Shown here piece after piece: positions 10,001 through 17,863 of a DNA stretch of 64,000 nt (within the stretch, counting starts at the first letter, position 1; each line of letters opens with the position of its first letter). A model generated the notes under the pieces. It made no database searches. It was given only the letters and a program-made list of their open reading frames with translations, and had not been told where the DNA came from. Source of the DNA: an uncultured Odoribacter sp. (GTDB taxonomy: Bacteria > Bacteroidota > Bacteroidia > Bacteroidales > Marinifilaceae); contig UQJP01000012.1 in the NCBI GenBank assembly GCA_900541415.1, forward strand, positions 1 through 64,000, read 5' to 3'. The position numbers and the translations under genes were made by a program.

Positions 10001-10116
10001 CTCTTTACTTCCCACGAATAAGTTCCGGAATTATTCATTCCCGAATCCGCAGAATCCGTACTATATATTAACGTAATTGTAGTTTTGGAAACTTCCCGGT
10101 CTGTGGTATTCTTCAT
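7054..10116 (-). CDS. Fusion: degenerate N-terminal domain, GT-C membrane glycosyltransferase, TPR repeats
   Basis: A 1020-residue protein in three parts. Residues 1-200 are soluble and look like a worn-down GT-A domain (IVLLVDGGRMS and PFLIGRKTDFLKAY recall GT2 strands, but nucleotide and DxD residues are missing). Residues about 210-620 hold ten or more membrane segments; the first loop has SRDYGISGDEFVDQ, placed like the acidic catalytic loop of GT39/ArnT-type enzymes. Residues about 730-1000 are six or seven tetratricopeptide repeats, probably facing the periplasm. A glycan-transfer role using a polyprenyl-phosphate sugar from the downstream GT2 is an inference. Acceptor and sugar are unknown. 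Confidence 0.72.
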   Translation of the reverse strand: MKNTTDREVSKTTITLIYSTDSADSGMNNSGTYSWEVKSIGKSVSQEEYIQLLNGIDSGIVLLVDGGRMSLSAVNGVIQNYNKDRNAGKNVGYWKPARKKSRWGSLRNQWRADRDIVDSPFLIGRKTDFLKAYADESLSGNVVQAVGYSLQKNQEIQFTGVEAKDLKPSELSTKERNRFAGNYAMKIPLKILGSGSFFRGIFQADKKVERNMVFRMLMFLFVGFTFIYMPFISRDYGISGDEFVDQRHSGYVIDYFTKGDTAALYQPKTALHLYGIGVQVVAEAICQATHTDDIYMTRHAVNGVIGALGILMTGLLAMRWGGSLCGLLAVLMMFFTPRYFGHSMNNLKDLPFAVGYIMSLYYFIRLFDRYPYFKWRHILGAVVGLFLSLGTRSGGLMLFPCLVMYGGLFYIQKVGIREFYKFGRYREDFARILNVILLVIVAGYIVSILLWPYALQKPFTGVTQSLKQFTNFSVSLRTIFEGKQMMSSMLPWNYAPKYLLIGVPLVTVIGFFAYWLYALIRRKEFTLISFFLLFTAVFPVFWVIYKNSNLYGGIRHLLFVMPVMVVVAARFWSLMIERKAIAVKVTAMVVWLGLLCLPVIHMVKNHPNDYVYFNELVGGLKHTYGDYETDYYYNSLKNSTDWFKKNILKGKDDQVVIATNHIDILRHYFRHYPNVRVVYSRYYEKYSKDWDYGIFANVYINRFQLKTGLFPPKNTIYSSDVDGFPMSVVLKRQSKKDFEGVELERERKYDEALQVFNEYIREYPDNEEILSHMAKIYYLVNNLPQSEKYAQLSLKLHPSLNETLYVLAMVYINQNKPQEALATAQRILDENSLSADGYYLKAMAYHKMKDYKSSVDFLNKALAYRPTHVGALSLAGDIMMKTGNFKVAADIFQKLLKQSKDIRYMTALADCYCRLKDYQQMDQLLGQINQAQPAYFPAYKVLLRKFLQEKELPQAQQLLKIMEDVEADSELFVLRALYENLRKNAGGVSMYLKQALELDPDNGEAQQLQKLTSGNVNMRK

Positions 10117-10573
10117 TTTTTATATTATATTAACCTAATAACAAACAACTTACACGCAATAAAAACGGACGAATAAATTGGTTGAGAATAAATAACCGCC
10201 TGCTTTTCTTACCTCTTTTTTATCTATTTCACAATCCGCTATAAATCAACCGGCACATACACTTTTCACTCTCTTTTTCCCTAATTTCTTCCCCACGATA
10301 ATTAGCATAATAAAAACGTCCGTTTAATAGAAGTAAAGGACCTTTAAATACTCCACAAAGATATACAAAATCTCCAAAAGAAACATGCCAGCAACTGACT
10401 TTATGTCAGAAAAGGGGAGGAAATGTGACACAAAATTTACAAAAATCCGACATTTTTACAAAAATATCGGTTCATTTTTCCGTGGCATGCCATTTGATAA
10501 AAAATAATTGTGTTTGAATTAAACCTCAGACCCCAATTAAACGAATAACAATAACAAACAAATATAAATCATT
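10117..10573. other. Divergent intergenic region between the glycosyltransferase operon and dnaK
   Basis: 457 bases, AT-rich, no open frame worth calling. It holds the minus-strand -7 box at 10356-10363, a short hairpin CTGAC-TTTAT-GTCAG near 10395, and a 10-base palindrome TGGCATGCCA (10483-10492) upstream of dnaK. For dnaK, TGTGTTTG at 10509-10516 is a weak -7 candidate with no good -33 partner. I see no CIRCE-type inverted repeat. Confidence 0.5.
10356..10363 (-). promoter_or_regulatory. -7 box for the glycosyltransferase pair
   Basis: TATCTTTG on the minus strand fits TAnnTTTG exactly. Start would give an untranslated leader of about 230 bases before the 10116 ATG. Confidence 0.4.
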
Positions 10574-12487
10574 ATGGGAAAGATTATAGGAATTGACTTA
10601 GGAACTACCAACTCATGCGTTGCCGTGATGGAAGGTAACGAACCGGTAGTAATACCAAACAGCGAAGGACGGCGTACAACTCCCTCTATCGTTGCATTTG
10701 TAGATAACGGAGAAAGAAAGGTCGGCGATCCTGCAAAACGTCAGGCAATCACAAACCCCACCAAAACGATATATTCTATCAAACGTTTCATGGGTGAAAC
10801 CTTTGATCAGGTTCAAAACGAAATTAAACGTGTATCTTATCAGGTAGTAAAAGGAGATAACAACACTCCGCGTGTAGTGATCGACAACCGCCAATATTCT
10901 CCTCAGGAAATTTCTGCTATGGTTCTTCAGAAAATGAAAAAAACCGCAGAAGATTATCTGGGTCAGGAAGTGACCGAAGCTGTAATCACCGTTCCGGCTT
11001 ATTTTAACGATGCTCAGCGACAGGCCACCAAAGAGGCAGGAGAAATCGCAGGCCTGACAGTAAAACGTATTATCAACGAACCGACTGCGGCAGCCCTGGC
11101 TTATGGTTTGGATAAAACCACCAAAGACATGAAGATTGCTGTATTCGACTTAGGTGGAGGTACTTTCGATATTTCCGTACTGGAATTGGGTGACGGTGTA
11201 TTTGAAGTGAAATCAACCAACGGTGACACTCACCTGGGTGGTGACGACTTCGACGATATTATTATCAACTGGCTGGCAGACGAATTCCAGAAAGATGAAG
11301 GGGTAGATATTCGGAAAGACCCGATGGCTCACCAACGTTTGAAAGAAGCTGCCGAAAAAGCCAAGATCGAACTGTCGAGCTCAACTTCTACCGAGATCAA
11401 CCTGCCGTACATATTCCCGGTAAACGGTATTCCAAAACACTTGGTAAGAACCTTAACCCGCGCCCAGTTCGAGCAGCTCTGTGACAAACTGATTCAGGCC
11501 ACGATCGAACCGTGCCGCAAAGCTTTGGCAGATGCAAACCTGAAACCCAGCGACATCGACGAAGTGATCCTGGTAGGTGGTTCTACCCGTATCCCTGCCG
11601 TTCAGGAAAAGGTACAGCAATTTTTCGGTAAAGCTCCTTCCAAAGGTGTAAACCCGGACGAAGTTGTTGCCATTGGTGCAGCCATTCAGGGCGGTGTATT
11701 GACCGGAGAAGTGAAAGATGTGTTACTGCTCGACGTAACTCCGCTGTCATTAGGTATCGAAACCTTAGGAGGAGTGATGACCAAACTGATCGAAGCCAAC
11801 ACGACAATCCCGACTAAAAAATCGGAAGTGTTCTCGACAGCCGCCGATAACCAACCTTCGGTTGAAATCCACATCTTACAGGGTGAACGTCCTATGGCTA
11901 AAGATAATAAAACAATCGGCCGTTTCCACCTGGATAGCATTCCGCCAGCCCCTCGTGGTGTGCCTCAGATTGAAGTGACCTTCGATATTGATGCCAATGG
12001 TATCCTGAATGTTTCTGCTAAAGACAAAGCAACCGGAAAAGAACAGTCAATCCGGATCGAAGCTTCATCAGGTTTATCGGATGCCGATATTAAACGGATG
12101 AAAGACGAAGCAGCAGCCAATGCAGAAACCGACAGAAAAGAAAAAGAAAAGATCGACACAATCAACAAAGCCGACTCTATGATTTTCCAAACGGAAAAAC
12201 AATTAAAAGAATTTGGCGATAAATTACCGGCTGATAAAAAAGCTCCGATCGAATCGGCTTTACAGGAACTGAAAGATGCTCATAAGGCTCAGGATGTGAA
12301 TGCTATCAACACCGCAATTGAAAAATTGAATACGGTATTCCAGGCTGCATCCCAGGAAATGTATAACGCTCAACAGCAAGCCGGAGCACAGCAACAAGGT
12401 CCACAAGCCGATCCCAATGCCGGACAACCGAACAACGGAGGCAAAGATCAGGAAGTAACCGACGTTGATTTTGAAGAGGTGAAATAA
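10574..12487 (+). CDS. dnaK: Hsp70 chaperone DnaK
   Basis: ATP-driven cytoplasmic chaperone that binds exposed hydrophobic peptides with DnaJ and GrpE. The 637-residue length is standard. The ATPase domain has GIDLGTTNSCVAVME at the start, the second phosphate loop in FDLGGGTFDISVLEL and the adenosine motif ILVGGSTRIPAV; the linker DVLLLDVTPLSLGIE precedes the substrate-binding domain, and the tail ends in the conserved EVTDVDFEEVK. It is a single-gene unit with its own terminator; grpE and dnaJ are not adjacent. Codons look well optimised compared with neighbours, as expected for an abundant protein. Confidence 0.99.
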   Translation: MGKIIGIDLGTTNSCVAVMEGNEPVVIPNSEGRRTTPSIVAFVDNGERKVGDPAKRQAITNPTKTIYSIKRFMGETFDQVQNEIKRVSYQVVKGDNNTPRVVIDNRQYSPQEISAMVLQKMKKTAEDYLGQEVTEAVITVPAYFNDAQRQATKEAGEIAGLTVKRIINEPTAAALAYGLDKTTKDMKIAVFDLGGGTFDISVLELGDGVFEVKSTNGDTHLGGDDFDDIIINWLADEFQKDEGVDIRKDPMAHQRLKEAAEKAKIELSSSTSTEINLPYIFPVNGIPKHLVRTLTRAQFEQLCDKLIQATIEPCRKALADANLKPSDIDEVILVGGSTRIPAVQEKVQQFFGKAPSKGVNPDEVVAIGAAIQGGVLTGEVKDVLLLDVTPLSLGIETLGGVMTKLIEANTTIPTKKSEVFSTAADNQPSVEIHILQGERPMAKDNKTIGRFHLDSIPPAPRGVPQIEVTFDIDANGILNVSAKDKATGKEQSIRIEASSGLSDADIKRMKDEAAANAETDRKEKEKIDTINKADSMIFQTEKQLKEFGDKLPADKKAPIESALQELKDAHKAQDVNAINTAIEKLNTVFQAASQEMYNAQQQAGAQQQGPQADPNAGQPNNGGKDQEVTDVDFEEVK

Positions 12488-12504
12488 ACCTTCTATATTC
12501 CGAT

Positions 12505-12535
12505 AAAACAGGAATCCGTGATGGATTCCTGTTTT
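12505..12535 (+). terminator. Terminator of dnaK
   Basis: Perfect 13-bp stem (AAAACAGGAATCC with GGATTCCTGTTTT), loop GTGAT, T-run on the plus strand. It begins 18 bases after the dnaK stop. Confidence 0.92.
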
Positions 12536-12541
12536 TTTGTT

Positions 12542-12906
12542 TTAAACAATGAAATGTTTCAGGACTGCCAACGACATTATTCCTGACAACTTCTTCTGAA
12601 GAAGCTCCCAGCCATATTTTTGGATACTGATCACATTTTCCTCGGTTAATTCCAGTTCCTTTGCTATCTTCCGACAAGATTTCCCTTCCAGTTTCATAAA
12701 AAAAATCAACTGGCATTCTTCAGGCAAAGTCTGGATTGCTGCAATAAATTCTTTATACACCTCTACGTCCATCGTCTCTCCTTCAAATCTTCTTCCGGTG
12801 TCAGCCAACTGACACTCTCGGTTTTTATAAATAATTCAGAACCAGGTTCTTCACCACGTATAAAGGTAAGTTTTTTCAGCTCCTTATATTCCCTTCCAAT
12901 TTTCAC
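12542..12906 (-). pseudogene. Decayed ECF-type sigma factor remnant (region 4)
   Basis: A minus-strand frame ending at 12542 encodes region 4 of an ECF sigma factor: IQTLPEECQLIFFMKLEGKS followed by a helix-turn-helix CRKIAKELELTEENVISIQ. Upstream the frame closes. A second frame (12763-12906) reads SELFIKTESVSWLTPEEDLKER and runs into a stop just where the region 4 frame takes over (MDVEVYKEFIAAI), so the two look like parts of one protein split by a frameshift. No region 2 is recognisable further upstream. It is either a broken sigma gene or, less likely, a short region-4-only protein from the TTG at 12808 or ATG at 12772. Confidence 0.45.
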
Positions 12907-13293
12907 AGGACAGTCTGTCACACTCCTTGTCCTTCTTCTTGCTTCTCACAACATTCTGGATACCACAAGTTTAAAAGCATCAGGCATTCTCTATAAAGTA
13001 GCACATATACAACCCATTACTGAATGTAATGGTTACCCATATTTCGGCGGTTTCTCCATAAGTGCGGTAAAATTGCATAAAAAAACGATGCTTCACAAAT
13101 AAATTTCCCATGTTCTTATCCAAATATGATAATTGTATCAATTGTGTGTTTTTCACACAACATTGCACTTGACAATAAAAAGAAACATTTTTACTATATT
13201 TTTATATTTTACAAAAAATATTTATTTTTATCCCATCGAAATAAACATAAATCATATCAACGCCTGACTATTTAACCGATTATACCCTACCTC
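12907..13293. other. AT-rich intergenic region with no convincing gene
   Basis: About 390 bases. Short frames here have no recognisable domain. The part next to 13294 is very AT-rich; TTGACA near 13169 and TATATTTT near 13195 could belong to a promoter for the plus-strand glycosyltransferase genes, but spacing does not fit the Bacteroidetes consensus well. Confidence 0.4.
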
Positions 13294-14790
13294 ATGAACA
13301 TAAATAAACAGCAGTTACTCTCCGGGATTCTACTTATTTCGCTGATGATCTGCACTTTCATTCTTTCTTATGGCTATTTACGTCCCGGACATCAAATGAT
13401 CGGGGATTTTGCTTTGTACCTGCGGCAAATTCAAGCCCTCTGGCAGGGCGACGGCAAGCAGGTGTACGACGATATGACGTTTATGCTATCCAATTCTTCG
13501 AACGATGTTTACAGCCCTACCCTTTATCCCTGGGGTTTTCCCCTATTAATGGCTCCTTTTTATCCTTTTTTCGGAGTAAATCATCTGGCCTACAAGATTG
13601 TGATTTCTTTATTTTTTACGGCCGCCATCGCCATGATTTACCTCACATTCAAAAACAAGAAAAATTTCCGCTGGCAAGCCTTACTGATTGCAGCCCTGAT
13701 CGCCATACAACCGAAATATTTATCGTGGATGAATATGGTGTTATCGGAAATGCCCTATTTGTTTTTTGTTATGCTTTCTTTATATGCCTTGAATAGAATT
13801 TACAACAATAAAGAAATTACAACATCGAAAATTCCCGCTTATATAGGCTTAGGAATCCTTCTCATGTTCACTGCCCAGATACGTACGGAAGGGATATTGT
13901 TGTTTCCGGCACTGGGGGTATCCCATTTTTATTACCTGTATCGTAACCCCGGACAATGGATGAGCAGGAAAAAAGCACCCCGTTTTTTTCTGGCCTTGTC
14001 AATGCCTTATTTAGCAGGATTCGTATTCTTTATCGCTTTATCCCTGCTCTTTCCTTCCGGATTCCTGAAACATACGGATCATTTTGAATTCACTTCCATG
14101 CTTCGCGTGCTGGCCAACGCCATCGGGTATTTCCATTCTTTACAGCAATTTGCACCGCTTTCTGCCAGCTGGGCAGTCATTCTGTTCCTTCTGGTCACCT
14201 TGTGGGGAATTATCGAACGTTTCCCGAAAGATTTACCGGAAATGGCGTTCATCCTGTTCTCTTTCGCTTTATTATTGATATGGCCTCATCAGAATACCCG
14301 CCACCTGTTCGCCCTGCTGCCCTTCATGCTCTACTTCTTCGTTCAGGGATTATCTTCGATTCCTCTGCGGATATTCAAACTGGAATGGCCGGTCTACGCT
14401 TTGCTTGCCCTGTTTTTATGGATCTTACCCGGAACGATACGGGCATGCGTCAAAAACTATCAGTCCACCGCCCGGCACCAGCCATACGGCACCGATAGTC
14501 CCGCGGCGCAAGAAATGTTCGAATACCTGAAAACACATACTTCCCCGGCGGATGTCGTGGGTTATGCCCATGCCCGGACCATCTATCTCTACACCGGACG
14601 AAAGACCATCGCCATCTGGGGAAGTACGGAAATGGCATGGACACCTGCCGACTGGTATGTGTGGAACATACACGGTGGCAGCTTTATGCAGTATTCCGGG
14701 GAAGCGTTAAAACAATATGGGAATGAAATCGCGGAAACCTTCCGGAATAAGGATTACGTAGTTTATAAAATCAACAAAAATGGAAACTAA
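13294..14790 (+). CDS. GT39/ArnT-like membrane glycosyltransferase
   Basis: A 498-residue polytopic protein with about eleven hydrophobic segments. The first periplasmic loop has GDFALYLRQIQALWQGD (about residues 35-50), placed as the acidic catalytic site in GT-C enzymes such as PMT and ArnT, and the loop region SPTLYPWGFPLLMAPFYP is typical of this class in Bacteroidetes. The C-terminal soluble domain (about 395-498) includes HARTIYLYTGRKTIAIWGS. It probably transfers a sugar from a polyprenyl-phosphate donor to a periplasmic acceptor. The next gene, a GT2 with membrane anchor, overlaps it by 11 bases and would supply that donor. Substrate unknown. Confidence 0.75.
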   Translation: MNINKQQLLSGILLISLMICTFILSYGYLRPGHQMIGDFALYLRQIQALWQGDGKQVYDDMTFMLSNSSNDVYSPTLYPWGFPLLMAPFYPFFGVNHLAYKIVISLFFTAAIAMIYLTFKNKKNFRWQALLIAALIAIQPKYLSWMNMVLSEMPYLFFVMLSLYALNRIYNNKEITTSKIPAYIGLGILLMFTAQIRTEGILLFPALGVSHFYYLYRNPGQWMSRKKAPRFFLALSMPYLAGFVFFIALSLLFPSGFLKHTDHFEFTSMLRVLANAIGYFHSLQQFAPLSASWAVILFLLVTLWGIIERFPKDLPEMAFILFSFALLLIWPHQNTRHLFALLPFMLYFFVQGLSSIPLRIFKLEWPVYALLALFLWILPGTIRACVKNYQSTARHQPYGTDSPAAQEMFEYLKTHTSPADVVGYAHARTIYLYTGRKTIAIWGSTEMAWTPADWYVWNIHGGSFMQYSGEALKQYGNEIAETFRNKDYVVYKINKNGN

Positions 14791-15940
14791 TTTTAATCCT
14801 CCGATAGAGCTTTCCATCGTTATGCCTTGCCTGAACGAGGAGCAGACCGTAGTGACCTGTATCGGCAAGGCCATGGACTTCCTGCACAAACATCATATTT
14901 CCGGTGAAATAATCATTGCCGACAACGGCAGCACTGACCGTTCCACCGAGATTGCCGAAAAAGCCGGAGCGAAAGTAGTCCCCATAGCGGTAAAGGGCTA
15001 TGGAAGCGCTCTCCAGGGAGGAATCGGGAAAGCCACCGGGAAATATATCATGATGGGAGATGCCGATGACAGTTATGACTTTTCCCGTTTGGAATTATTT
15101 GTCGAAAAACTCCGGGAAGGGTACGACCTGGTGATGGGAAACCGCTTCAAGGGCGGAGTGTTGCCCGGGGCTATGCCTCCCCTGCACCGATACATCGGCA
15201 ATCCGGTACTTTCTTTTATCGGGCGGGTATTTTTCCGTACGGGTATAGGCGATTTTCATTGTGGTCTGAGAGGCTTCTCCCAAGAAGCCTACCGCCAAAT
15301 GAACCCTCAGTCGGACGGGATGGAATTTGCTTCGGAAATAGTTATCAAAGCCTCCTTATTGGGATTGCGTGTGGCAGAAGTTCCCACCGTGCTCCACCCC
15401 GACGGGCGGAATCGGAAGCCCCATCTGCGCAGCTGGCACGACGGCTGGAGGCACCTTAAATTATTACTGATGTATTGTCCCCGCTGGCTCTTTTTGTATC
15501 CCGGATTTCTATTGCTCACGGTGAGTATCATCGTCAGTTTCCTGTTAATTCCCGGAGCACAAGTCCTCGGAAAAATACAGTTCGATATTCACACGTTGTA
15601 CTACATGGGTATCGGAAGTACCTTAGGGATTATCCTGCTGCAATTCTATCTTTTCTGCCGAATATACGGTGACCGTTCCGGTTACTATCCTCTACGGAAC
15701 ACACACAGAAAGATCATCCGTTTCCTGACTATCGAACGAAGCCTGCTCATTGGCGGAGTATTGCTTTTGGGCGGGATCGGCGGCACGGTTTACGCCCTCT
15801 ATCAATGGCAGCAGACTCATTTCGGAAACCTAAACCCCGAATACATTTTCCGCATCATACTCCCCAGCGGCTTTGCCATGATCAACGGTATCCTGATTAT
15901 ATTAGGCAGTTTTTTTATACGGATATTACAAATCAAATAA
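14780..15940 (+). CDS. Family 2 glycosyltransferase with C-terminal membrane domain
   Basis: Polyprenyl-phosphate glycosyltransferase of the DPM1/GtrB kind. Residues 10-240 form the GT-A domain: LSIVMPCLNEEQTV, the IIADNGSTDRS nucleotide loop, MMGDADDSYDFS with the metal-binding Asp residues, and the FHCGLRGFS segment. Residues about 240-386 carry four hydrophobic segments resembling the membrane part of these enzymes. The start ATG lies inside the end of the upstream GT39-like gene (11-base overlap), so translation is coupled. A role in making the lipid-linked sugar used by that neighbour is inferred from the pairing. Confidence 0.85.
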   Translation: METNFNPPIELSIVMPCLNEEQTVVTCIGKAMDFLHKHHISGEIIIADNGSTDRSTEIAEKAGAKVVPIAVKGYGSALQGGIGKATGKYIMMGDADDSYDFSRLELFVEKLREGYDLVMGNRFKGGVLPGAMPPLHRYIGNPVLSFIGRVFFRTGIGDFHCGLRGFSQEAYRQMNPQSDGMEFASEIVIKASLLGLRVAEVPTVLHPDGRNRKPHLRSWHDGWRHLKLLLMYCPRWLFLYPGFLLLTVSIIVSFLLIPGAQVLGKIQFDIHTLYYMGIGSTLGIILLQFYLFCRIYGDRSGYYPLRNTHRKIIRFLTIERSLLIGGVLLLGGIGGTVYALYQWQQTHFGNLNPEYIFRIILPSGFAMINGILIILGSFFIRILQIK

Positions 15941-16031
15941 AGACATTTACCGATATACACGATACTCTTTTTTCATAAGGCATAATAAGGAAAAATCATC
16001 CGGACTAAAATTCACTTCAAAATCCAACACC

Positions 16032-17249
16032 ATGGGGAACACTTCTAACCAAGTTCATTTTTTCTCATCCGAACGGATCGAAATAGCAGATATTTTGAGG
16101 GGATTTGCCGTTATAGGCATTTTATTCGTGCATTTTATATCCCATTTCAATTTCCATCACACCCCCATCGAATACAATCAAAGCATACTGATTTCCAATT
16201 ACCTGATAAAGACAACCGTTTGGAGCCTGTTCAAGGGAAACTCCTATGCCATCTTCGCCTTGCTTTTCGGGTTTAGTTTCTGGATACAGTATGAACATTG
16301 CCGGGCAAAAGGCATCGATTTCAGGCTTCGTTACATGTGGCGGCTGGTTTTGCTTTTTATAATCGGTAATATCAATGCCATTTTTTTCACGGGAGATATT
16401 TTAGTGCTTTATTCCGTTGTCGGCTTTATCCTTCCCTGTGTCGTCCGTTTACAAACCAAATACATCCTCCTGATCGCCCTGTTTTTCATGTGCCAGCCCT
16501 GGGAATTGGGAAAAATCGTATACGGCTACGCAGAAGACATCACAAAAGTCCAGGGCAATATTTCCAACCAGTATTTCCGTGAGGCGTTCAGGGTTTTGGC
16601 CGGAAACTCTTTCGTGGAAACGGCAAAAATGAATTTATACACGGGACAGATAGCCAGTTTCACCTGGGGATGGGAACACGGGCGTTTTTTCCAGACAGCC
16701 TCGTTATTCTTGTTGGGCATGCTTATCGGGCGTTTACGGCTTTTCCCGAACAATTCCCGGAATATCGATTTCTGGATGTATGCCGGGATGCTTTCCTTCA
16801 TATTTTTTACCTTTTTAGGGTGGGGAATGAAAGGACTTCCCCGTTACATCCACAATCCCTACATTCTATCGGCGGTCAGGTCGATCGGGCAAAGTTGGGT
16901 CGCCAGCCTGCAAATGACAACTCTGGTGGCTATCCTGATCCTGCTTTACTATAAAGTCCGCCCGTTCCGGTTTTTACATCGGCTGGCTCCCTACGGGCGA
17001 ATGAGCCTGACAAACTATGTCTCTCAATCTATCATCGGTAGTTTCCTGTTTTATGGCTGGGGATTGGGGCTTTATTGGAAATGGGGAACGACCTCCTGTT
17101 TCATTGCAGCCGTAGTTGTATTTATGCTACAATATGGTTTCTCAGTGTGGTGGCTTCGGCGGCATCGGCAAGGAATCCTCGAATATGGATGGAAAAAGCT
17201 CACCTGGATAAAATTCCCACACGGCAAACCCGCCCCTCAAAGCCTGTAA
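16032..17249 (+). CDS. DUF418 (YeiB-like) membrane protein
   Basis: A 405-residue inner-membrane protein with about ten hydrophobic segments. The N-terminal SERIEIADILRGFAVIGILF is the family hallmark, shared with heparan-alpha-glucosaminide acetyltransferase-like proteins, and the C-terminal DUF418 block is visible in GRMSLTNYVSQSIIGSFLFYG. Some relatives are thought to be acyltransferases, but function is not established. It follows the glycosyltransferase pair on the same strand after 91 bases and may modify the same glycan, which is speculation. Its stop codon is directly followed by the stop codon of the convergent tdk gene. Confidence 0.85.
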   Translation: MGNTSNQVHFFSSERIEIADILRGFAVIGILFVHFISHFNFHHTPIEYNQSILISNYLIKTTVWSLFKGNSYAIFALLFGFSFWIQYEHCRAKGIDFRLRYMWRLVLLFIIGNINAIFFTGDILVLYSVVGFILPCVVRLQTKYILLIALFFMCQPWELGKIVYGYAEDITKVQGNISNQYFREAFRVLAGNSFVETAKMNLYTGQIASFTWGWEHGRFFQTASLFLLGMLIGRLRLFPNNSRNIDFWMYAGMLSFIFFTFLGWGMKGLPRYIHNPYILSAVRSIGQSWVASLQMTTLVAILILLYYKVRPFRFLHRLAPYGRMSLTNYVSQSIIGSFLFYGWGLGLYWKWGTTSCFIAAVVVFMLQYGFSVWWLRRHRQGILEYGWKKLTWIKFPHGKPAPQSL

Positions 17250-17825
17250 TCATTTTGGGTTGTCTTTCACCACCTGATTGAAGCAATGCCGGCAGATCGG
17301 CTCATAATCATGCTGTTCTCCCAGCATAACTAATTTTTCATTATCGGACAGGCGGTGGGAATGATGAGCCAGATTGCCACAGCGCACACAGATTGCATGC
17401 ACTTTAGTCACATATTCCGCCACGGCCATCAATTCCGGCATAGGCCCGAACGGGTTGCCCAGGTAGTCCATATCCAACCCTGCGACAATCACCCTCACTC
17501 CATTATTTGCCAACGATTTACAAACAGAAACAATATTAGAATCAAAGAATTGGGCTTCATCGATACCGACCACATCCACATCCCCGGTCAGCAATAAGAT
17601 GTTCCCGGAATTTTCCACAGGCGTACAGCGAATCGCGTTAGCATCATGGGACACGACATCTTCTTCCGAATAGCGGACATCTATTTTCGGCTTGAAAATT
17701 TCCACTTTTTGCCGGGCGAACTGAGCACGTTTTAAACGACGAATCAATTCTTCGGTTTTTCCTGAAAACATCGAGCCACAGACGACCTCGATCCAGCCCG
17801 CCTTATTTACACTTTCCAAAAACAT
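17250..17825 (-). CDS. tdk: Thymidine kinase (type II)
   Basis: Phosphorylates thymidine with ATP in nucleoside salvage. The 191 residues show the P-loop GSMFSGKTEELIRR near the N-terminus, the DEAQFF catalytic/Mg motif near the middle, the GLDMDYLGNPF lasso region and the two zinc-binding Cys pairs CVRC and CRHC. It is the last gene of the run that starts with engB and follows dacB after 38 bases. There is no room for a terminator before the convergent DUF418 gene, so the 3' ends of both transcripts must overlap the partner gene. Confidence 0.97.
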   Translation of the reverse strand: MFLESVNKAGWIEVVCGSMFSGKTEELIRRLKRAQFARQKVEIFKPKIDVRYSEEDVVSHDANAIRCTPVENSGNILLLTGDVDVVGIDEAQFFDSNIVSVCKSLANNGVRVIVAGLDMDYLGNPFGPMPELMAVAEYVTKVHAICVRCGNLAHHSHRLSDNEKLVMLGEQHDYEPICRHCFNQVVKDNPK

Positions 17826-17863
17826 CCTGATTATTTTTTACGGCACAAAATTATAAAAAGAAT

